In this document: positions 9,211 through 16,298 of the stretch, piece after piece | Position numbering within the stretch: position 1 is the first letter of the stretch | How the letters are laid out: each line of letters starts with the position of its first letter | DNA from: Reddybacter sp041277045 | GTDB taxonomy: Bacteria; Pseudomonadota; Gammaproteobacteria; Pseudomonadales; Porticoccaceae | Direction of reading: 5' to 3' | DNA length: 64,000 nucleotides | NCBI GenBank assembly: GCA_041277045.1 | Contig: JBGFSY010000001.1 | Span: 558,001 to 622,000 of the forward strand | Position numbers and translations under genes: made by a program | The notes under the pieces: model-generated | The model's input: the letters and a program-made list of their open reading frames with translations, nothing else | Told to the model about the DNA's origin: nothing | Database searches by the model: none

Positions 9211-9633
9211 TTAATCAGCTTTTAAAGCACTATATAAATACACGCTGGCAGTAAGGACTGTGACAAAAACACTAATCAGAAAAATAGACAAGCCCAAGCA
9301 TCTCGCTAAAGCTTCAGTCAATCCTACACGCAAAATCCTCTTAATAAACGACAAGCCCAGAGCAACCTTTTTTATTGAACAATCGCTAATTGACAATGGC
9401 TTTTTATTTTCCTGAAGTACATGATTGACACTTGCCGTAGCATGGATATTAGCGGGAAGCTTTAAATTCCTGTCTTTAATCCTATAAAAAGACCCGCCTT
9501 GCTTAGTGTCTTCCAGCACCCTCGACAACTGCGGGACAAGTGCCGCATGCTTAGAATGAAGGCAAGTATAAGAAGGAAGCCTTGCCAAAGTTGCTTCACT
9601 TATTTTAATTTTATTGCGATTATTTTTATGCAA
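9211..9633 (-). CDS. Hypothetical protein with C-terminal membrane helix (doubtful)
   Basis: 140 codons from a TTG at 9633. I do not recognise the protein. The N-terminal ~100 residues are basic, and the last ~30 form one hydrophobic helix (LGLSIFLISVFVTVLTASVYLY), which would make a tail-anchored membrane protein. The main support for it being real is that its stop codon abuts a perfect 15-bp terminator. Against it: only a TTG start, no clear ribosome site, and a neighbourhood of decayed genes. Confidence 0.25.
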   Translation of the reverse strand: MHKNNRNKIKISEATLARLPSYTCLHSKHAALVPQLSRVLEDTKQGGSFYRIKDRNLKLPANIHATASVNHVLQENKKPLSISDCSIKKVALGLSFIKRILRVGLTEALARCLGLSIFLISVFVTVLTASVYLYSALKAD

Positions 9634-10400
9634 ATAAGACGGGGCGAGATTCCGAACAAAAACCGTGCAATCTATTCACTCTTTTTTAAGCACCGCAAAT
9701 AACAATGCCGGCAGATTTTCCTGCCAGAGAACCCCACCCTTCTGCCAGGCCGATAGATTCTCGGGGAAAAACAACAGAACCAGATACAAAAAGTGATTCA
9801 GGCACGCGCAAAAGACCTGAGAAGATAGTCTCAATGAAACGGGTTATTACCAACTCACCATCGGCAATCCCTGCTGATGACATGTTCAAACTTCTTTCTA
9901 CCGGCACTGTCATCACGGATTAAACCTGTAGTCCATTCGCTGCAACGCTACTTCAAGCACCTCATCAGCAAGGTCATTTTATCCCTTGAATGAGACAAGC
10001 CGATCGTAATATCCGTCGTTACCAATGCCGGTGTTTGTTCAGCAACGGGTTTACCGAACAAACACCTATAAACAACAAAAAATAGATAGGGCAATGTAAA
10101 ACCCCATTAAACAATTTTACCAATCTTTTTTCAGACCAAGATTTAGCATTGACGTTTTATTTCTGAGCCGCCTTTTTCTGCCTCGACTTATTTATATAGC
10201 CTCTGGCCAAGCCATGAACTCGGATTCTTTAATTCCAATTATTCACTTTCTTCATCACCTCATGGCGCCGACTCTTGGTGTAAACCTTCGCAACAGGTAG
10301 CTACTACGTACGGCTTACACCTCTAATCAAAACACACACTCCAATAATCTGCCAACTTGAACCTGGAATGCACCAAAAAGTTAATACTACTGTCAGCATA
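9634..10400. other. Gene-free accessory stretch
   Basis: About 770 bases between the small doubtful frame and the mscS remnant. Short frames around 9686-9923 on both strands have no recognisable product or ribosome site. It holds an 11-bp inverted repeat at 10030-10066, listed separately, and a looser GGTGTAA/TTACACC dyad near 10280-10325. It is probably decayed sequence. Confidence 0.5.
10030..10066. repeat. 11-bp perfect inverted repeat
   Basis: GGTGTTTGTTC and its exact complement GAACAAACACC are separated by 15 bases. No T-tract follows on either strand, so a terminator is unlikely. It could be an operator or a relic of a mobile element end. No adjacent intact gene explains it. Confidence 0.6.
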
Positions 10401-10878
10401 CTAGGAGAATGCGATCAGCGACGCAGGCTCTTTTAATATTCGCTCATCGGCATCAACAAGTTCCCTGAGCACACGTTTGGCCTTATCAATACCATCGTTA
10501 AAACTAATGCCCATCGCGACAGACATCGTTAGCGGAGTAGTTGGTGATGATTCCGCTAAGTACTCACGAGTTTGGAACGATAATCTTTATGTTATCGCCA
10601 GTCTTCATTTCAGTAGCGAAGTTAATAATATTTTCAATCACACCGGAGGTTCCAGCCATTTCGACGAAGTCGCCAATTTTAAACAGCTTGAAGATAATGA
10701 TGAGCACGCCTGCGGCAAAGTTAGACAATGAGCTCTGCATCGCCAAACCGACTGCCAAACCCGCTGCACCGACAATGGCTACAAAGGAGGCCGTTTGAAT
10801 ACCTATCTGACCGAGCGAGGCAATCATCGTTGCAGTGATCGACTCCAGATTATCTACCTCAATACTCCGTAAACCACC
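10401..10878 (-). pseudogene. Truncated MscS-type mechanosensitive channel remnant
   Basis: The pore helix and beta domain of MscS are clear: ASFVAIVGAAGLAVGLAMQ, SLSNFAAGVLIIIF, FKIGDFVEMAG, then KIIVPNS and LSGIITNYSANDV. After VPNS there is a TGA (10564-10566). After SANDV the frame shifts, resuming with ISFNDGIDKAKRVLREL and ending at TAG 10401-10403. The first two transmembrane helices are missing: the recognisable part starts at the third helix, just inside the thiolase terminator. It is about 160 codons against ~280 for a working MscS. The remnant has lost its start, its promoter and its frame. Confidence 0.9.
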
Positions 10879-10883
10879 CAATA

Positions 10884-10918
10884 AAAAGGGGATGTGCTTT
10901 TTCAGCACATCCCCTTTT
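10884..10918 (-). terminator. Intrinsic terminator of the beta-oxidation operon
   Basis: A perfect 15-bp stem, AAAAGGGGATGTGCT with its complement, has a five-base loop and is followed on the minus strand by a T-run. It lies about 40 bases past the thiolase stop codon and separates the operon from the mscS remnant. Confidence 0.85.
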
Positions 10919-10955
10919 AACAGCTATCCAAAAGCTGTCAACGATCACACGCCAA

Positions 10956-12137
10956 TCACGCCACTTCAAACAAACCCGCAGCGCCCATACCACCACCGAC
11001 ACACATGGTAATAACGACATATTTCTCACCACGGCGCTTAGCTTCACGCAACGCGTGACCGACCATGCGCGCACCGCTCATGCCGTAGGGATGACCAATG
11101 GAGATAGCACCACCATTGATGTTGAGTTTTTCATTGGGGATACCCAGCTGATCACGACAGTAGATCACCTGCACGGCGAAGGCTTCGTTCAATTCCCAAA
11201 CGCCGATGTCGTCCATTTTCAGACCATTGGCTTTCAACAGTTTAGGGATGGCGAATACGGGGCCGATACCCATTTCCTCGGGGCCACAACCGGCAACGGC
11301 CATACCACGATAAATACCTAGGGGCTCGAGGCCTCGCTGCTCGGCCGCCTTGGCTTCCATCAATACACAAGCTGCCGCACCGTCTGACAACTGGCTAGCG
11401 TTACCGGCAGTGATGCTGCCGCCCTCAATAACCGGACCGAGTGAAGCCAGCCCCTCGGCATTGGTGCTGGGGCGATTGCCCTCGTCGAGCTTCAAGGTTT
11501 TCTCGACGCTCGAGACTTCTTTGGTCGCCTTATCCATCACTTGCATGGATGCCGTGACTTCAACGATTTCGTCGTCAAAAATACCGGCTTGCTGAGCGGC
11601 TGCCGTGCGCTGCTGAGACTGCAGTGAATATTCATCCTGCGCTTCACGGCTAACATTGTAGCGATTGGCAACAATTTCAGCGGTCTCGAGCATAGGGATG
11701 TAAATATCTTTCTGCATGGCGATCAGCGCTTCGTCGCGATTGCGATAGCTGTTGGCATGTTCGTTCTGCACCAGGCTGATGTGCTCGATACCACCGCCGA
11801 CGACCGTGGTCATGCCGTCGCAAATAATCTGCTTGGCAGCCGTGGCGATAGCCATCAGGCCGGAGGAGCACTGACGCTCAATACTCATGCCGCTGACGGT
11901 GTTTGGCAAGCCGGCACGCAGGGCGGACAAACGGGCAATGTTGTAGCCGGTGGTGCCCTGCTGTAGTGCGCAACCCATGATCACATCGTCGATATCGGCG
12001 GGATCAACACCCGCGCGAGCCACGGCCTCGCGAATAGGAATAGCGCCCAAGGTGGGGCCTTCGGTGTCATTAAAAATCCCACGGTAGGCCTTGCCAATGG
12101 GGGTACGGGCACTTGAAACAATGACGGCTTCTCTCAT
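10956..12137 (-). CDS. Acetyl-CoA acyltransferase (thiolase)
   Basis: 393 residues, full thiolase length. It cleaves 3-ketoacyl-CoA with CoA, releasing acetyl-CoA, or runs in reverse. Visible catalytic elements: nucleophilic Cys90 in RQCSSG, NEAFA, GGAISIGHPYGMSG with the active-site His, and CVGGGMGAAG with the second Cys. An AGGAG ribosome site precedes the ATG at 12137. It is the last gene of a minus-strand operon (two acyl-CoA dehydrogenases, MaoC hydratase, SDR, thiolase) that supplies all four steps of a beta-oxidation round. A strong terminator follows. The chain or ring substrate cannot be told from sequence. It belongs to the degradative FadA-like group by wording, not certainly so. 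Confidence 0.93.
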   Translation of the reverse strand: MREAVIVSSARTPIGKAYRGIFNDTEGPTLGAIPIREAVARAGVDPADIDDVIMGCALQQGTTGYNIARLSALRAGLPNTVSGMSIERQCSSGLMAIATAAKQIICDGMTTVVGGGIEHISLVQNEHANSYRNRDEALIAMQKDIYIPMLETAEIVANRYNVSREAQDEYSLQSQQRTAAAQQAGIFDDEIVEVTASMQVMDKATKEVSSVEKTLKLDEGNRPSTNAEGLASLGPVIEGGSITAGNASQLSDGAAACVLMEAKAAEQRGLEPLGIYRGMAVAGCGPEEMGIGPVFAIPKLLKANGLKMDDIGVWELNEAFAVQVIYCRDQLGIPNEKLNINGGAISIGHPYGMSGARMVGHALREAKRRGEKYVVITMCVGGGMGAAGLFEVA

Positions 12138-12188
12138 TTTACTGAACTCCTGTTAGGGTTGACGCAGGCCAATTATGACCCGCGACTT

Positions 12189-13097
12189 TTACGATGCTTT
12201 GCTTTTCTTAAGAAACTTCTGGGTTTGTTGCCCGGCATTGGTCAGCACACGCTGATCCGCTTCATCTTCGACATTCGCCCATGCGGCACGAATATTTTCC
12301 GGTGTACGCTCCTCTGGCGACAAATAAATACCGTCGGTTTCGTAAATGCGCGTGGTGGCGTAACCACCGGCACCGGCCGCAAGAATCGTGCGTGTTGGGG
12401 CACCGTCATCGCACAGGGTTAGCAAACCTGTGGTCACCGCCTCCGGAGGCATTAACTCTTCAGCACTGGCATCGGAGAAAATATCCGCCGTCATGCGCGT
12501 ATAGGCCGAGGGCGCCAATGCATTGATGTGAATACCGTACTTATGGCCTTCGAGCACCAGAGTATTCATCAAGCCAATCACCGCCATTTTCGCAGCACCG
12601 TAGCTAGACTGGCCAAAGTTACCGTAAAGGCCACTGGCGGAAGTCGTCATGACAATGCGACCGTACTCCTGCTCGCGCATCAAGTCCCACACGGCTTTCG
12701 AGCAATTCACCGAACCCATTAAATGCACTTCAACCACGGCGCGGAAGTTGTCGAGATCAGCTTTGGCAAAACTTTTATCGCGCAGTATGCCAGCGTTGTT
12801 AATCAGAATATCGACCCGGCCCCACTCGGCTTTCGCCTGGGTGACCATGGCTTCAACTTCGTCGTAGTTGGCCACATTGGCTCCGTTGGCAATAGCCTCA
12901 CCGCCTGCGGCTTTAATTTCAGCCACGACTTGCTCGGCCAATGTTGCTGAACCTGCTGAGGAACCATCGACTGAACCACCGAGGTCGTTGACCACCACTT
13001 TACAGCCGCGCGCCGCCAGTGCCAGTGCGTGAGACTTACCCAAACCATTGCCGGCGCCGGTAACGATGGCGACGCGATCATCAAAACGAATTGTCAT
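12189..13097 (-). CDS. SDR 3-hydroxyacyl-CoA dehydrogenase, MFE-2-like
   Basis: 302 residues. SDR fold with TGAGNGLG, NNAG (LINNAGILRDKSF) and the catalytic Ser/Tyr/Lys set in TTSASGLYGNFGQSSYGAAK. The ND-LGG-VDG segment after the second strand and NNAGILRDKSF are hallmarks of the dehydrogenase half of peroxisomal multifunctional enzyme 2, which oxidises (3R)-hydroxyacyl-CoA. The adjacent MaoC protein would be the matching (R)-hydratase, so together they do what MFE-2 does in one chain. I use the ATG at 13097, which has GGAGAGA in front; a TTG four codons upstream overlaps that ribosome site and is less likely. The C-terminal ~60 residues extend past the usual SDR core, as in MFE-2 relatives. 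Confidence 0.88.
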   Translation of the reverse strand: MTIRFDDRVAIVTGAGNGLGKSHALALAARGCKVVVNDLGGSVDGSSAGSATLAEQVVAEIKAAGGEAIANGANVANYDEVEAMVTQAKAEWGRVDILINNAGILRDKSFAKADLDNFRAVVEVHLMGSVNCSKAVWDLMREQEYGRIVMTTSASGLYGNFGQSSYGAAKMAVIGLMNTLVLEGHKYGIHINALAPSAYTRMTADIFSDASAEELMPPEAVTTGLLTLCDDGAPTRTILAAGAGGYATTRIYETDGIYLSPEERTPENIRAAWANVEDEADQRVLTNAGQQTQKFLKKSKAS

Positions 13098-13145
13098 TTT
13101 TCTCTCCAAATATTATTTTTCAAGGTGCAAACTTGCCCATAAAAA

Positions 13146-13610
13146 CTAGCCGGCAAAAACCATATTCAACCACTCGGCTTTTAATGCAGGCTTATCCACA
13201 CCTTCAATCTCAATGGTGATATCGAGCTTAAACAAATATTGGCCCGGCTTTTTCTCAGTCGCTTCCAGCAATACGGCATTGGCACGCACCCGGCTACCAA
13301 CTTTAACGGGGGTTAAAAAGCGCACTTTATCGAAACCGTAGTTCACGCCCATGGTGCGGTTAGGCACATTGACACCAACACCCTTTTGCAGAAAGTGAGC
13401 CAGCATCGACAGGGTTAAAAAACCGTGGGCGATGGTGGTGCCAAAGGGACTGTCTGCGGCTTTAACCGGGTCGACGTGAATAAATTGGTGGTCGAGGGTG
13501 ACATCGGCAAAGTCGTTAACCTGCTGCTGATTGATTTCAAACCAATCGGACGTACCGCAGTCAGCGCCAATATAGGACTGTAAATCACTGGTATTAATTT
13601 TAATGGTCAT
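13146..13610 (-). CDS. MaoC-like (R)-enoyl-CoA hydratase
   Basis: 154 residues, a single hot-dog domain, the usual length for MaoC/PhaJ-type hydratases. The hydratase-2 signature is clear: FADVTLDHQFIHVD with Asp and His spaced as in the family catalytic pair, then PFGTTIAHGFLTLS. It hydrates trans-2-enoyl-CoA to the (3R)-hydroxyacyl-CoA and so fits directly between the acyl-CoA dehydrogenases upstream and the MFE-2-like SDR downstream. Spacing in the operon is about 50 bases on each side. It starts at the ATG at 13610. Confidence 0.9.
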   Translation of the reverse strand: MTIKINTSDLQSYIGADCGTSDWFEINQQQVNDFADVTLDHQFIHVDPVKAADSPFGTTIAHGFLTLSMLAHFLQKGVGVNVPNRTMGVNYGFDKVRFLTPVKVGSRVRANAVLLEATEKKPGQYLFKLDITIEIEGVDKPALKAEWLNMVFAG

Positions 13611-13659
13611 ATCTTATTTCCTTTAAATTGTCGTTAATAAAAATTAATTGGAGCGGTAA

Positions 13660-14799
13660 TCAATAATTCTGCAAACTGGCAAAGCGCTGTACGTGATAGC
13701 GCCTATCGCCAAACTGCTGCTCGGCGACACGGGCCCGCTTCATAAAAAAGCCGATATCGAGTTCGTCTGTCATGCCGATACCGCCGTGCAATTGCACGCC
13801 TTCATTGGTGACTAAGGTGGCCACTTCGCTCACTTTGGCTTTGCAAACACTGGCCAGTAAACTTAACTGGGCGTCATTGCTATCAAGCGCCTGCAGGGCT
13901 TTTATCACCACCGACTTGGCCAGTTCGATTTCACTAAACATGTGGGCGGCGCGATGCTGCAAGCCCTGATAAGAGCCGATCAAAGCGCCGTACTGGCTGC
14001 GCTCTTTCATATATTGCAGGGTGCGCTCAAACACCTCTTGCGACATGCCCAGTAATTCCGCCGAGAGGTGCACATTGGCGACATCGGCGAGATAAGTGAT
14101 CAGGCTAGCGCCACTGTCTTTTTCACCTAACAGGGCATCCGCGCCGAGCGCGACACTATTCAAACGAACCATCGAGCTATTGCGACTATCCGCCAGATAG
14201 ACGCGCTCAATTTCCACACCCGGCGCTGCGCTATCGACAATAAACAGGCTGACGCCCTGTTCATCGCTGGCCTCGCCCGAGGTGCGTGCGCTAATAATCA
14301 GCTTATCGGCAATATGGCCATCGCAAACGAACTGCTTTTCGCCATTGAGGACATAACCTTCGCCACTGGCCGTCGCCGTCGTTGTTACCATCGCCGGGCG
14401 ATACTTGGGGCCTTCGTCCAGCGCCACCGCGAGGAGTAATGAACCCTCGACAATCGCCGGCAACAAGGCTTTTTTCTGCGCCTCAGAGCCTGCGCTATTA
14501 ATGGCCGAGGCGGCTAGTACAGCGGTGGATAGCAGCGGTGAGGCGGTTAAGGTACGGCCATTCTCCTCCATCACCTGACCCATGCCGACATGGCCAAATT
14601 CAAGACCGCCGTGAGCTTCGGGCACTAAAATGCCCGACCAACCCAACTCGACCATTTGCTGCCAGGTGGCTTTGTCATAACCCAATTCGCTGCGCTCATC
14701 ACGCAACTGGCGCAACTGTGCCACCGGGGCGTGCTCGCTCAAAAATCCCTGGGCGGACTCTTTGAGCATATTTTGTTCTTCGTTCAGTACTAATGCCAT
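13660..14799 (-). CDS. Acyl-CoA dehydrogenase, probable non-catalytic partner subunit
   Basis: 379 residues with the acyl-CoA dehydrogenase fold: N-terminal helices (LNEEQNMLKESAQGF), middle beta domain (YVLNGEKQFVCDG) and the flavin-contact motif QLHGGIGMTDE. Near the C-terminus, where single-subunit enzymes carry the catalytic Glu in a YEGT-like motif, I find no such Glu motif (the sequence reads AEQQFGDRRYH). The partner at 14806 does carry it. Such unequal pairs are known as alpha2-beta2 acyl-CoA dehydrogenases of the ChsE (FadE28/FadE29) type in steroid side-chain breakdown. It lies six bases downstream of its partner. Heteromer formation is inference. Confidence 0.88.
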   Translation of the reverse strand: MALVLNEEQNMLKESAQGFLSEHAPVAQLRQLRDERSELGYDKATWQQMVELGWSGILVPEAHGGLEFGHVGMGQVMEENGRTLTASPLLSTAVLAASAINSAGSEAQKKALLPAIVEGSLLLAVALDEGPKYRPAMVTTTATASGEGYVLNGEKQFVCDGHIADKLIISARTSGEASDEQGVSLFIVDSAAPGVEIERVYLADSRNSSMVRLNSVALGADALLGEKDSGASLITYLADVANVHLSAELLGMSQEVFERTLQYMKERSQYGALIGSYQGLQHRAAHMFSEIELAKSVVIKALQALDSNDAQLSLLASVCKAKVSEVATLVTNEGVQLHGGIGMTDELDIGFFMKRARVAEQQFGDRRYHVQRFASLQNY

Positions 14800-14805
14800 T
14801 TGCCC

Positions 14806-16011
14806 CTACCCCTTTTGATCTAAGCTTTTTTGACCTAAACCCAGGATGCGCTTGCTGATAATGTTGAGCTGAATTTCCGAAGTACCACCCTCGATGGTAT
14901 TACCCTTGGTGCGCAACCACTGGCTGGCGAGCAAACCGTTATCAAAGGCTTCGCCCTCCCAGGCCAAACCCGCCTGGCCGTGAATGTCGGTGAGCAATTC
15001 GTAGCGCTGTTTATTCAGCTCGGTGCCGGCATACTTAAGCATGGACGAGGTTGCACCCGTGCCGGTGCCGGCCTTGGTTTCGTCGTCGATACGTTCCTGC
15101 GTTAATTCAAAGGCGAGGATGTCGATTTCCCACTGGGCGATGTCGGTGCGCAGTGCGGTGTCGCCCAGCTGACCATTTTCCAGACCACCGGCGACATCAA
15201 TGGCGTGCTGGTGCAGGCTTTTCTCGCTAGCGGCGGTTTGGCCCATATTGCCAATCATCGCTCGCTCGTGAGTGAGCAGATAGGAGGCCAGCTCCCAACC
15301 CTGATTGATATTACCCACGAGCTGATCTTTTTCGACCCGTACATCGTCGAGGAAGGTTTCGCAAAAGGGCGAATTGCCCGAGATCAATTTAATCGGACTA
15401 GTGCGCACCCCCGGCGTGCTCATATCAAAGAGCACCAGACTGATACCCGCGTGTTTAACCGCGTCGGCATCGGTGCGCACCAGGCAGAACATCCAGTCGG
15501 CGCGTTCGGCATAAGAGGTCCAAACCTTTTGGCCATTGACCAGAAAATGATCGTTTTTATCTTCACAGCGCGTCTGCAGGCCCGCCAGGTCGGAGCCGAA
15601 ATTAGGCTCGCTGTAACCCTGGCACCACCAGATTTTGCCCTTCACAATATTGGGAATATGCTGACGTTTGAGCGCCTCGGAGCCGTACTGCAACAGTGCC
15701 GGGCCTATCATCGACAAGCCCATGCTGAACAGCGGAGGCCGAGCGTCGATGCGGTACATTTCTTCGCGGAGGATTTTTGTCTCTTCTTTATTGAGACCGC
15801 CACCACCGTATTCGGCAGGCCAATCGGGTGCCGTCCAGCCCCTCGCAGCCATCACATCCAGCCAGTTTTTTTGGTCTTCGTTAACGAAACGCCACTGGGT
15901 GCCGCCCCAGCACTTATCGTCAAACTCCATCACCGGCAGGCGTTGGGACGCAGGGCAATTGGCGTCGAGCCACTCCCGAGTTTGCGCCCTGAATTGCTCA
16001 AGGTCTGACAT
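14806..16011 (-). CDS. Acyl-CoA dehydrogenase, catalytic-type subunit
   Basis: 401 residues, first gene of the minus-strand beta-oxidation operon. The family features are present: WPAEYGGGG, EPNFGSDLAGLQ, NGQKVWTSYAERAD, and the C-terminal NTIEGGTSEIQLNIIS, which carries the expected catalytic Glu. It removes two hydrogens from acyl-CoA to give the trans-2-enoyl-CoA, passing electrons to electron-transfer flavoprotein. The wording resembles the FadE26/FadE29-like group that works as a heteromer with a smaller, non-catalytic partner, which is exactly what follows. A GAGGTG ribosome site precedes the ATG at 16011, and a promoter candidate lies about 165 bases upstream. Confidence 0.92.
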   Translation of the reverse strand: MSDLEQFRAQTREWLDANCPASQRLPVMEFDDKCWGGTQWRFVNEDQKNWLDVMAARGWTAPDWPAEYGGGGLNKEETKILREEMYRIDARPPLFSMGLSMIGPALLQYGSEALKRQHIPNIVKGKIWWCQGYSEPNFGSDLAGLQTRCEDKNDHFLVNGQKVWTSYAERADWMFCLVRTDADAVKHAGISLVLFDMSTPGVRTSPIKLISGNSPFCETFLDDVRVEKDQLVGNINQGWELASYLLTHERAMIGNMGQTAASEKSLHQHAIDVAGGLENGQLGDTALRTDIAQWEIDILAFELTQERIDDETKAGTGTGATSSMLKYAGTELNKQRYELLTDIHGQAGLAWEGEAFDNGLLASQWLRTKGNTIEGGTSEIQLNIISKRILGLGQKSLDQKG

Positions 16012-16175
16012 TATTCACCTCTTATTTTTAGTGCCCGCCTGTAAAATTGCCCTTTAAGCACCTCATTAAAGAGGGAAGGCACTCTCACCAACGTACTTAT
16101 TATTGAAGACAACAAGCCGCAGCCGCAGTCTTTGTTAGACAGCACTCGGATACGGGCGGCCCATAACAACGGGTT

Positions 16176-16204
16176 ACTATAGAGTAAGGGACATAGCCGG
16201 TAAA
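16176..16204 (-). promoter_or_regulatory. Sigma70-like promoter candidate for the beta-oxidation operon
   Basis: On the minus strand TTTACC and TATAGT are separated by 17 bases, a good sigma70 match. It lies in the 287-base gap between cti and the first acyl-CoA dehydrogenase gene and would give a leader of roughly 160 bases. I see no other gene in this gap. No clear repressor dyad was noticed. Confidence 0.4.
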
Positions 16205-16298
16205 CTGCGGTCATTGACCATCAAGTATTACTCTGGCGTACCAAGAAAAAGAGTCCTTGAATCGGGCTCAGCAAGATTGATTTTAAGCGTGGCCGAAA

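Noticed and set aside
9686..9923. Overlapping 70-80 codon frames on both strands
   Set aside because: Low-complexity composition, no ribosome site and no recognisable domain; typical chance frames in a decayed region.
10280..10325. GGTGTAA/TTACACC dyad that might be an insertion sequence end
   Set aside because: No transposase, target duplication or second copy was seen in the window.
15205..16008. Long plus-strand frame of 267 codons
   Set aside because: It is antisense to the well-supported acyl-CoA dehydrogenase gene; the family motifs are on the minus strand.
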